A stretch of DNA of 7,073 bases from Chloroflexota bacterium. GTDB taxonomy: Bacteria > Chloroflexota > Limnocylindria > Limnocylindrales > CSP1-4. Location: NCBI GenBank assembly GCA_017882025.1, contig JADGQG010000103.1:1-7073 (forward strand). Reading direction: 5' to 3'. Position 1 is the stretch's first letter. Each line of letters begins with the position of its first letter. Below the pieces are notes generated by a model, which made no database searches, was not told where the DNA came from, and saw nothing but the letters and a program-made list of their open reading frames with translations. The translations under genes were made by a program, and so were the position numbers. This document shows positions 1-5,655 of the stretch, in pieces.

Positions 1-438
1 TCGCGCGCCCGCTGGGTGATTGCCGGCGGGGTGGCGGCGGTCGTCGCGGTCGTCCTGATGACAGCGATCCTCGCCCTCGGGATCGGGCTCGGCGCGTCGA
101 CGGGCGGCGCGACCGCGGGCGATGCCATCCTCGGCTCAGCGTCCCTCGGCCTCTACGCCGTCGCGATCGTCGGGGTGGGCTTCGCGGCCGGTGGCCTGTG
201 GCGGACGTCGCTCGCGGCCGAGATCGCCGCGCTCGTGGTCGTCGCGACCTACCTGGTCGACCTCCTCGCGCCGGCGCTCAAGATGCCCGACTGGTTCCAC
301 CAGCTCGCCCTGACGGCACACCTGGGCCAGCCGATGATCGGGCATTGGGACCTCGGCGGCGTCGTGGCCTGCGTGGTCATCGCGGCCGGCGGGATCCTGC
401 TGGGCGCGTGGGGGGTCTCGCGGCGCGACGTGGCCTGA
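1..438 (+). CDS. ABC-2 type transporter permease, C-terminal part (5' end outside window)
   Basis: The frame is open from the first base, so this is the last 145 residues of a longer membrane protein. The visible part has about four hydrophobic segments (roughly residues 5-32, 44-63, 68-87 and 117-137 of the fragment), separated by short loops. The stretch before the last helix (MPDWFHQLALTAHLGQPMIG) and the end (WGVSRRDVA) resemble the C-terminus of ABC-2 permeases annotated as polyketide-antibiotic-type exporters, which often end in a helix followed by an Arg-Arg-Asp tail. Such permeases form the membrane channel of an exporter powered by a separate ABC ATPase, probably encoded upstream of the window. 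Its TGA shares one base with the ATG of the next gene, so the two are likely cotranscribed. The substrate cannot be told. The ABC-2 assignment rests on hydropathy and the tail motif. Confidence 0.7.
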   Translation, partial: SRARWVIAGGVAAVVAVVLMTAILALGIGLGASTGGATAGDAILGSASLGLYAVAIVGVGFAAGGLWRTSLAAEIAALVVVATYLVDLLAPALKMPDWFHQLALTAHLGQPMIGHWDLGGVVACVVIAAGGILLGAWGVSRRDVA

Positions 439-1079
439 TGGAGGCCGGCACGGCCGCCGCCGGCCCGTGGGCCGAACGCGCGGTTGTGGTGGGCTCCGAC
501 GGGGTGGCCCGCTGCGCCTGGGGCGTGGAGGGCGACCCGCTCTACCGCGCGTACCACGACGCGGAGTGGGGTCGACCGTCCCGCGATGAGCGGCACCTGT
601 TCGAGATGCTCGTGCTCGAGGGGGCCCAGGCGGGCCTGTCCTGGTCGACGATCCTGCGCAAGCGCGAGGGCTACCGGCGGGCGTTCGCCGGCTTCGACGT
701 CTCCGCCGTGGCTGCCTTCGGGGAGTCGGACGTCGCGCGTCTCCTCGCCGACGCCAGCATCGTGCGCAACCGCCGCAAGGTCGAGGGCGCGATCGCGAGC
801 GCGCGGGTCGTCCTGGAGCTCGCGGCGGCGGGCGAGTCGCTTCCGGGCCTGCTGTGGGGGTTCGTCGACGGCGCCCCGCTCGACCGGCGCCCCGCGAACC
901 TGGGCGACATCCCGGCTGAGACGCCGGAGTCGCGGGCGATGAGCAGGGAGCTCGTGCGGCGCGGGTTCCGATTCGTCGGCCCGACAATCTGCCACGCGTT
1001 CATGCAGGCGACCGGGATGGTCAACGATCACGTGGTCGGGTGTGCCGCCGGCGCGGAGATCCGGGCGTCGGGCCGCTGA
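438..1079 (+). CDS. tag: DNA-3-methyladenine glycosylase I (Tag)
   Basis: Base-excision repair enzyme that removes 3-methyladenine from alkylated DNA, leaving an abasic site. The 213-residue product aligns by eye along the whole E. coli Tag protein (187 aa), with about 22 extra N-terminal residues. The four family zinc ligands are present: Cys26 and His40 (CAWGVEGDPLYRAYHD) and His198 and Cys202 (VNDHVVGC). The catalytic-pocket motif LEGAQAGLSW is intact, giving Glu61 and Trp69 as equivalents of E. coli Glu38 and Trp46. RGFRFVGPTICHAFMQATG near the C-terminus is also typical. I chose the ATG at 438 because it overlaps the upstream permease stop as TGATG; there is no clear Shine-Dalgarno sequence, so translation probably depends on coupling. 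GTG codons at 486 and 489 are possible alternative starts that would still keep every zinc ligand. It converges on the EamA gene with only 35 bases between the two stops. Confidence 0.96.
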   Translation: MEAGTAAAGPWAERAVVVGSDGVARCAWGVEGDPLYRAYHDAEWGRPSRDERHLFEMLVLEGAQAGLSWSTILRKREGYRRAFAGFDVSAVAAFGESDVARLLADASIVRNRRKVEGAIASARVVLELAAAGESLPGLLWGFVDGAPLDRRPANLGDIPAETPESRAMSRELVRRGFRFVGPTICHAFMQATGMVNDHVVGCAAGAEIRASGR

Positions 1080-1114
1080 TCGACGCCGACGTGCGCGGCC
1101 CACCGACGGTCGAA

Positions 1115-2023
1115 TCAACCCCGCCGGTTGACCACCCAGATGCCGCCCACGATGAGCACGGCACCCGCGAGGAACGTGGCATCGACCGTCTCGCCGAGCA
1201 CCACGACGCCCAGGACGACCGCCACGACCGGCAGCAGGTACGCGACGAGCGAGGCGCGCGTCGGGCCCCACCCGGTGAGCAGCCGGAAGAAGATCACGTA
1301 GGCAAACCCGGTGCCGACGGATCCCAGCCAGCCGACGGCGAACCACGCCTCGGGCACGCTCGGGAGCGTGATCCCGCCGTCGACCAGGAACGCGAGCGCG
1401 ACCACCATCGCGAGCGCCCAGCCCACCTGGCCAGTAGCGAGCACCAGCGGTCGAGTCTCCCGGAGGGTGCGCCGCGCGTAGGTGTTGCCGGCCGCGTACC
1501 CAAGCGAGGCCAGGACGACCGCCAGCTCGCCGAGCAGGCGCTGGGCGCCGGCGGCGGTCCCGACCTCCGCCAGGTTGGGCGCCGAGAGGACGAGGATCCC
1601 GAGGAAGCCGATCGCCATGCCGGCCACGCGGTCGCGGGTGATGTGCTCGTCGTGCACGAAGGACGCGGCCAGGACCAGGGTGAAGAACGGCGCCGCCGAC
1701 TGGAGGATCCCCGCCAGCCCCGACGAGATGTGCTGCTCTGCCCAGCCGATCAGCCAGAACGGGATCGCGATGTTCACGGCGCCCAGGATCGCCAGGTGCC
1801 CCAGCGTCCGGGGATCGCGCGGCAGCGGCGTGCGCGTGACGACGACCACGGCACCCAGGATCGCGAGCCCGACGAGCAGCCGCATGAAGACGAGGCTGAG
1901 CGGCGGGAGGGTCTCAACCCCGATCTTGATGAAGAGGTAGCTGGAGCCCCACGCGAGCGCGATCAGGCCCAGGAGGACCGGGTAGGAACCGCCGCTGCGC
2001 GTCGTCCGCGAATCGCCACTCAT
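1115..2023 (-). CDS. EamA/DMT-superfamily transporter (10 TM)
   Basis: Inner-membrane carrier of the drug/metabolite transporter superfamily; members export amino acids, metabolites or drugs, and the substrate cannot be predicted here. The 302-residue product has about ten hydrophobic segments arranged as two EamA repeats (roughly residues 14-150 and 165-298). Family hallmarks visible are WGSSYLFIK near residue 25 in the first helix, LVFMRLLVG near 44, and the end of the second repeat (YLLPVVAVVLGVVVLGE, 262-278) followed by a last helix and a short basic tail. The ATG at 2023 overlaps the upstream permease stop by four bases (ATGA), the usual coupled arrangement; an in-frame ATG at 2029 would add two residues. 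There is no clear Shine-Dalgarno sequence, which fits coupling. It is the last gene of the ATPase-permease-EamA unit. The open frame continues upstream to 2797, but that extension only shadows the permease gene. Confidence 0.92.
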   Translation of the reverse strand: MSGDSRTTRSGGSYPVLLGLIALAWGSSYLFIKIGVETLPPLSLVFMRLLVGLAILGAVVVVTRTPLPRDPRTLGHLAILGAVNIAIPFWLIGWAEQHISSGLAGILQSAAPFFTLVLAASFVHDEHITRDRVAGMAIGFLGILVLSAPNLAEVGTAAGAQRLLGELAVVLASLGYAAGNTYARRTLRETRPLVLATGQVGWALAMVVALAFLVDGGITLPSVPEAWFAVGWLGSVGTGFAYVIFFRLLTGWGPTRASLVAYLLPVVAVVLGVVVLGETVDATFLAGAVLIVGGIWVVNRRG

Positions 2024-2808
2024 CGCCATCGGGTCAGGATCGCCTCGCGGGCGAAGAGCCAGCTGCCCGCCCGGAGCCCGGCGAGCGCGATGAGCAGGAC
2101 GGCCCCGGCCGCCAGGCCATAGCCGGTCGCGTCCACCAGGAAGCGGCCCGCGGCCTGGGCGATCACGGCCCCGACAAGCGGTACGACGATCACTGCCCCC
2201 ACCTGTTGGGCCGTCCGTGGGTCGTTCACCCGGGAGCTGACCAGGACGCCCAGCACCACCGAGAGGAGCGCGATCGCCGGTCCGAGCAGGAACGTCGCCG
2301 CGAGCCAGTCGGGCGCGCTCACGATCGCGAAGAGCGCCGGCCCGTAGAGCGCCCGGACCAGGCCCGCGAAGCCGAGATACGCGATGAGCCCGCCCGCGAT
2401 CCCGGGCACGGCTGCCGCGATCGCCTTGCCGGCCAGGAGCTCCGCGGTCCGGATCGGGGTGGCGAGCACCGCCTCCAGCGTCCGGCTCTGCTTCTCGCCG
2501 ATGATCGAGAAGGTCGCGATCGAGAGCGGGATGAACGCCGGCAGCATCAGGAAGAAGAGCAGGAACTGCTGGAAGCTGTAGGCGGCCGCGAGGTCGCCCG
2601 GGTCCAGCAACGCCCACTCCGGCCGGCCGGCCACGAGCGACGCCGCGAGCCCCGCCGGCAGCGGTCGGCCGGCGACGAGCTTCCCGAGGAGGACCGGCCC
2701 GAGCACGATGACGATCGGTGGGCCGAGGATCGAGAGCAGGAGAAGCCGGTTGCGGAGCAGCTCGGCGACCTCGCGCTCCAGGACGGCGGCGATCCACGCG
2801 ATCCGCAT
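2020..2808 (-). CDS. ABC-2 type transporter permease (NatB-like)
   Basis: Membrane subunit of an ABC exporter, partner of the ATPase encoded just upstream. The 262-residue product has six likely membrane segments (about residues 22-44, 80-103, 128-152, 168-192, 202-222 and 230-250). After the second is the characteristic cytoplasmic motif GEKQSRTLEAVLATPI (104-119), shared by NatB and related ABC-2 permeases whose ATPase is NatA/DrrA-like. The ATG at 2808 shares one base with the ATPase stop (TGATG), and a weak GAGG lies about 10 bases upstream of it. Its own stop overlaps the EamA start by four bases. NatAB exports sodium in Bacillus, but this motif is shared by exporters of varied substrates, so the cargo is unknown. 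The length is normal for single-domain ABC-2 permeases lacking a large extracellular domain. Confidence 0.9.
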   Translation of the reverse strand: MRIAWIAAVLEREVAELLRNRLLLLSILGPPIVIVLGPVLLGKLVAGRPLPAGLAASLVAGRPEWALLDPGDLAAAYSFQQFLLFFLMLPAFIPLSIATFSIIGEKQSRTLEAVLATPIRTAELLAGKAIAAAVPGIAGGLIAYLGFAGLVRALYGPALFAIVSAPDWLAATFLLGPAIALLSVVLGVLVSSRVNDPRTAQQVGAVIVVPLVGAVIAQAAGRFLVDATGYGLAAGAVLLIALAGLRAGSWLFAREAILTRWR

Positions 2809-3776
2809 CACGCCGCCGCCTCGCCGTCGGCCGGCGCGCCCATCACCTCGAAGTAGACGTCCTCGAGGGTGGCGGCCTCGCGCCGGACCTCGAGGATCGC
2901 CGCACCGGCCGCCACGAGTGCCCGGACCAGCGCCGGCGTGTCGGACTCGGCCTCCCGCAGCTCCGCCACGAGCCCGTCCGCCGCGGCCTCGACGGCAGCC
3001 ACGCCGGGCGCCGTCCGCAGGGCCGCCAGCAGGTCCGGTCCCGCGCGGGCCGCCAGGCGCACGTGGACCCGGCCATCCGCGTGCGCGGTCCGAAGCCGCG
3101 CCGGCGTGTCCACGCGCAGGAGCGTGGTGCGCAGGAAGCCGATCCGGTCGCACAGCCGCTCCGCCTCGGGAAGGACGTGCGTGCAGAGGACGATCGTGCG
3201 GCCCTGCCCGCGGAGCGTGGCGATCGCGTCGCGTACGACCGCGGCCGCCTCCGGGTCCAGCGCGGCGGTCGGCTCGTCGAGGAAGAGGACCGGTGGGTCG
3301 TGGAGCAGGGCCCGCGCGATCGCGAGCTTCTGCTTCATGCCCTTGCTGAACGTTCCGGTCGGCTCGTGGCGTCGGTCCCACAGGTCGAAGAGCCGGAGGA
3401 ATCGCTCGATGCGCTCGGCACGGACCGCGGTCGGCAGCCCCTGGAGCTTCCCGAAGAAGTCGAGGTTGCGGATGGCCGAGAGCTTCTCGTAGAGGCCCGG
3501 CGCCTCGGTCAGCACGCCGACGCGGGAGCGGACCCCGTCCGCCTCGCCGACCAGGTCCAGGCCATCGACCCAGGCGCGCCCCGCGGACGGTCCGATGAGC
3601 GCCGAGAGGAGCCGGATGGTCGTGGTCTTGCCGGCGCCGTTTGGCCCCAGCAGGCCGAAGACCTCGCCGCGACGGAGCTCGAGTGAGAGGTCGCGGACCG
3701 CCCAGCGCTCCCCGAAGCGACGTCCCAGGCCCTCGGTCCGCACGGCGAGGTCGGCCGAGGAAGGGCTGGGATTCAC
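2808..3776 (-). CDS. ABC transporter ATP-binding protein (NatA/DrrA-type)
   Basis: Cytoplasmic ATPase that powers the ABC-2 permease encoded next. Numbered from the GTG at 3776 (322 aa), it shows Walker A GPNGAGKT (44-51), a Q-loop region TEAPGLYEKL where Glu91 replaces the usual Gln (common in NatA-like proteins), signature FSKGMKQKLAIARAL (143-157), Walker B VLFLDEP (163-169) with the catalytic Glu, D-loop AALDP, and switch His200. The C-terminal ~110 residues form the accessory domain usual in this family and end with LEDVYFEVMG. The start is uncertain. The GTG at 3776 gives a normal N-terminus and lies six bases after a -10-like CAGACT, suggesting a leaderless message. The frame stays open to ATGs at 3890 and 3947, but the added residues are low-complexity Pro/Ala/Arg and would run through a large inverted repeat and the divergent promoter. 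It is the first gene of a three-gene unit. Confidence 0.93.
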   Translation of the reverse strand: MNPSPSSADLAVRTEGLGRRFGERWAVRDLSLELRRGEVFGLLGPNGAGKTTTIRLLSALIGPSAGRAWVDGLDLVGEADGVRSRVGVLTEAPGLYEKLSAIRNLDFFGKLQGLPTAVRAERIERFLRLFDLWDRRHEPTGTFSKGMKQKLAIARALLHDPPVLFLDEPTAALDPEAAAVVRDAIATLRGQGRTIVLCTHVLPEAERLCDRIGFLRTTLLRVDTPARLRTAHADGRVHVRLAARAGPDLLAALRTAPGVAAVEAAADGLVAELREAESDTPALVRALVAAGAAILEVRREAATLEDVYFEVMGAPADGEAAA

Positions 3777-3782
3777 GGGCGG

Positions 3783-3788
3783 AGTCTG
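3783..3788 (-). promoter_or_regulatory. Candidate -10 box of the ABC/EamA unit
   Basis: Read on the minus strand, CAGACT lies six bases before the GTG proposed as the ATPase start. It matches the TAnnnT -10 pattern except at the first base. The spacing puts transcription initiation at or next to the start codon, as in leaderless genes, and equals the spacing seen for the adenosine deaminase gene. No -35 hexamer is recognisable. The call is an inference from one imperfect hexamer. Confidence 0.3.
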
Positions 3789-3832
3789 CCACGCTCGTCG
3801 CGCGAATGCCCCGGCGGCCGGCGCGGCGGGAA

Positions 3833-3874
3833 GGCCCCCGGCGTCGGTCGCGTCTGGCACGGGCGCCGGGGGCC
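3833..3874. repeat. Perfect 11-bp inverted repeat in divergent intergenic region
   Basis: The arm GGCCCCCGGCG at 3833-3843 is the exact reverse complement of CGCCGGGGGCC at 3864-3874. One G-T wobble and one further pair could extend the stem to 13 bp, leaving a 16-base loop. It sits between the ATPase start and the MFS-like ORF, about 45 bases from the ATPase -10 candidate and about 26 bases from the -10 candidate of the plus-strand ORF. It could be an operator for a dimeric regulator or a transcript hairpin that insulates the divergent units. The arms are pure G/C in a very GC-rich background, which raises the odds of chance. Confidence 0.45.
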
Positions 3875-3900
3875 GTCGCGGGCGGCGCATCCATTCCTCG

Positions 3901-3906
3901 TACCAT
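3901..3906 (+). promoter_or_regulatory. Candidate -10 box (TACCAT) for the MFS-like ORF
   Basis: TACCAT matches the TAnnnT -10 pattern and is followed after nine bases by the ATG at 3916. The message would be leaderless or have a leader of only a few bases, and no Shine-Dalgarno sequence precedes the ATG. The same heptamer TACCATT recurs at 4106 before argH. No -35 element is evident. Confidence 0.35.
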
Positions 3907-3915
3907 TGCGGGCGC

Positions 3916-4134
3916 ATGCGAGCCATTCGTGCCCCCTTCGTCGCCAACGGGATCTCCCTCGGCGTCTTCTACCCCTTCACCGCCGTCATCCCGGCCGTCC
4001 GTGGCTTCTCGGCCGTGCTCGCGGTGGCGGCAGCGAACCTGGCCTTGGCCGTCTTCCCGTACGCGGGTCTGCCGTGCGTTTTCGAGGATGATCGCGTGGC
4101 ATCGCTACCATTCACGGCACCGAGGTTGGGGTAG
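3916..4134 (+). pseudogene. MFS-transporter-like N-terminal remnant, or small membrane protein (72 codons)
   Basis: The first ~30 residues (ending in FYPFTAVIPAVRGFS) look like the first helix and following loop of a major facilitator superfamily carrier, where a segment of this kind usually precedes a second helix and the conserved loop motif. Here a second hydrophobic stretch follows (about residues 30-55). The protein then loses resemblance and ends at a TAG (4132-4134), while MFS proteins usually run to about 400 residues. The simplest reading is a decayed or deleted transporter gene that kept its start region and promoter-like box. Its stop codon falls within the argH ribosome binding site, so a short translated membrane peptide that influences argH is possible. 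I see no continuation of an MFS protein in other frames downstream, because argH follows at once. The MFS resemblance is judged by eye. Confidence 0.4.
4106..4111 (+). promoter_or_regulatory. Candidate -10 box (TACCAT) of argH
   Basis: TACCAT matches TAnnnT. Initiation about seven bases downstream would give a leader of roughly 28 bases containing the argH ribosome binding site. The identical heptamer TACCATT occurs at 3901. No convincing -35 hexamer is visible at 16-19 bases upstream. Confidence 0.35.
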
Positions 4135-4135
4135 G

Positions 4136-4140
4136 GGAGG
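4136..4140 (+). promoter_or_regulatory. argH ribosome binding site (GGAGG)
   Basis: GGAGG within AGGGGAGG (4133-4140) ends five bases before the ATG at 4146, a near-ideal Shine-Dalgarno sequence that fixes this start. It is the only strong one before a gene in the window; the other starts are overlapped or apparently leaderless. The TAG of the preceding small ORF overlaps its 5' edge. Confidence 0.8.
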
Positions 4141-4145
4141 CGGGC

Positions 4146-5570
4146 ATGCGGCTCTGGGGTGGGCGATTCACGGGCGAGACCGACACGCGGGTCGTCGACT
4201 TCACGCGTTCCATCGAGGTCGATCGCGCGCTCGCGCTCGACGATCTCGCCGGCTCGGCTGCCCACGTGCGCGGGCTCGGTCTCGCCGGCCTGCTCGACGA
4301 GGCGGAGGTCGCGGCGCTGATCGCCGGTCTCGGCGCGCTCCGGGCCGAGGTAGAAGCCGGGACGCTGGCCTGGGACCCGGGCCTCGAAGACGTCCACATG
4401 AACCTCGAAGCTGCGCTCGTCGCGCGGATCGGGCCGCTGGGCGGGAAGCTGCACACGGGGCGTTCACGGAACGACCAGGTCGCCACGGACCTGCGGCTCT
4501 GGGCGCGCCGGACGATCGACGGCCTCGACGCCGCGGTCCTGGGCATGGAGCGCGCGTTGGTGGGACTCGGGGAGCGAGAGGGCGACGCGATCCTGCCGGG
4601 GATGACGCACATCCAGCCGGCCCAGCCGGTCCTCTTCGCCCATCACCTGCTGGCGTACGTCGAGATGCTCGAGCGCGACCGCGACCGGCTGGCCGACTGC
4701 CGTCGACGCGCCAACGTGTCGCCGCTCGGTTCGGGGGCGCTGGCGGGCGCCGGGTACCCGCTGGACCGGGAGTCCACCGCCCGGGAGCTCGGGTTCGACG
4801 GCGTGACGGCGAACTCGCTCGATTCCGTCTCCGACCGGGACTTCGTGGCGGAGCTGCTGTTCGCCGTCGCACTCGGCATGGTGCACCTTTCGCGCCTGGC
4901 CGAGGAGATCACCTGGTGGTCCAACCCGCGCTTCGGGTTCGTGCGCGCGGCGGATGCGTTCACCACCGGCTCATCGATGATGCCGAACAAGAAGAACCCG
5001 GACCCGGCAGAGCTGGTGCGGGGACGGGCCGCCCGGGTCGTCGGGTCGCTGGCCGGGTTCCTGGCGCTCCTCAAGGGCCTCCCCCTCGCGTACCAGCGCG
5101 ATCTCCAGGAGGACAAGCCGCCGCTGTTCGAGGCGTGCGCCACGTTCGGGGCATCGCTCGGGGTCATGGCCGGGATGGTCGAGACGTTGGCCGTCGACCG
5201 GGAAGCGATGCGGCGCGCGGCGTCCGAGGGCTTCACGACCGCGACCGCGGTCGCGGATGCGCTGGTCCGTCTCGGCGTCCCCTTCCGCGAGGCGCATCAC
5301 GTGGTGGGTCGGTTGGTCGCCGCCGCCGAGGCCGAGGGCTGTGCGCTCACAGAGCTCGGCGATGGCGTGATCGTCGCGGCGCTCGCCGAGAGCCGCGACT
5401 CCGCGGTGATGGGGCTGGCGGGTGATCCCGAGCTGCCCGCGGCACTCCGCGAGGCGGCTACGCTCGACGCGGCGCTCGTCTCGTGCGACGTGATCGGCGG
5501 GACGGCGCCGCGGCGCGTTTCGGCCGCCCTGGTGGCGGCACGAGCGCGCCTGGACGGCGTCGGCGGGTAG
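4146..5570 (+). CDS. argH: Argininosuccinate lyase (ArgH)
   Basis: Cytoplasmic enzyme of the last step of arginine biosynthesis, splitting argininosuccinate into arginine and fumarate; it acts as a homotetramer. The 474-residue product has the family's full length and motifs: the N-terminal LWGGRF, DVHMNLE (82-88), TGRSRNDQ (104-111), GMTHIQPAQP (152-161) with the active-site Thr-His pair, SPLGSGALAG, and the fumarase/aspartase-superfamily signature GSSMMPNKKNPD (275-286), whose flexible loop carries the catalytic serine (Ser276 by alignment with delta-crystallin). YQRDLQEDK (316-324) is also typical. The ATG at 4146 is set by a GGAGG five bases upstream. No other arginine gene (argG, argF and others) is in the window, so the gene appears to be transcribed on its own. 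A terminator-like hairpin follows the stop. I see no truncation or missing key residue. Confidence 0.98.
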   Translation: MRLWGGRFTGETDTRVVDFTRSIEVDRALALDDLAGSAAHVRGLGLAGLLDEAEVAALIAGLGALRAEVEAGTLAWDPGLEDVHMNLEAALVARIGPLGGKLHTGRSRNDQVATDLRLWARRTIDGLDAAVLGMERALVGLGEREGDAILPGMTHIQPAQPVLFAHHLLAYVEMLERDRDRLADCRRRANVSPLGSGALAGAGYPLDRESTARELGFDGVTANSLDSVSDRDFVAELLFAVALGMVHLSRLAEEITWWSNPRFGFVRAADAFTTGSSMMPNKKNPDPAELVRGRAARVVGSLAGFLALLKGLPLAYQRDLQEDKPPLFEACATFGASLGVMAGMVETLAVDREAMRRAASEGFTTATAVADALVRLGVPFREAHHVVGRLVAAAEAEGCALTELGDGVIVAALAESRDSAVMGLAGDPELPAALREAATLDAALVSCDVIGGTAPRRVSAALVAARARLDGVGG

Positions 5571-5580
5571 GGCCACGTCT

Positions 5581-5615
5581 GGGACGCTTCACGCTCCGGG
5601 GCGCGTCCCGCGTTT
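5581..5615 (+). terminator. Possible intrinsic terminator after argH
   Basis: GGGACGC (5581-5587) pairs perfectly with GCGTCCC (5603-5609) around a 15-base loop, ten bases after the argH stop. Only a short T run (TTT at 5613-5615) follows, so it is weak as a classical intrinsic terminator. Position between two genes with separate promoters supports the call. Confidence 0.4.
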
Positions 5616-5643
5616 CGGCCGCACTGCCCTTCCCGGGTCGGCG

Positions 5644-5649
5644 TAGCAT
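5644..5649 (+). promoter_or_regulatory. Candidate -10 box (TAGCAT) of the adenosine deaminase gene, leaderless
   Basis: TAGCAT matches TAnnnT and lies six bases before the ATG at 5656. That spacing places +1 on the A of the start codon, implying a leaderless transcript. No Shine-Dalgarno sequence precedes this start, and no -35 hexamer is obvious. It resembles the TACCAT boxes at 3901 and 4106. Confidence 0.45.
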
Positions 5650-5655
5650 CGGGCC

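Noticed and set aside
101..101. Search for CRISPR arrays, tandem repeats, insertion sequences, integrases, toxin-antitoxin pairs and defence genes across the whole window.
   Set aside because: No direct repeat arrays, transposase motifs or nuclease/antitoxin-like small genes were seen; every confident gene is a housekeeping or transport gene.
1077..1117. Imperfect inverted repeat whose arms include the stop codons of both tag and the EamA gene (TGATCGAC versus GTCGAATCA), possibly a bidirectional terminator.
   Set aside because: Only about eight pairs with a bulge and a 25-base loop, and no T tract on either side. It is too weak to call, although the convergent position is where a terminator would be expected.
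1115..2797. A single 560-codon minus-strand open frame suggesting a fusion of an exporter domain with the EamA protein.
   Set aside because: The upstream part is Arg/Pro/Gly-rich and lies out of frame over the real ABC-2 permease, which has proper membrane helices and motifs. The EamA protein begins at an ATG overlapping the permease stop.
3777..3947. N-terminal extension of the ATPase to ATG at 3890 or 3947.
   Set aside because: The added residues are Pro/Ala/Arg-rich with no conserved features, would overlap the divergent promoter-like box and the 11-bp inverted repeat, and would lengthen the protein beyond the usual size of NatA-like ATPases.
3641..5425. A 594-codon plus-strand open frame across the divergent region and argH.
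   Set aside because: It is in a different frame from argH, extremely Arg/Gly-rich and without motifs. It is an artefact of GC content.
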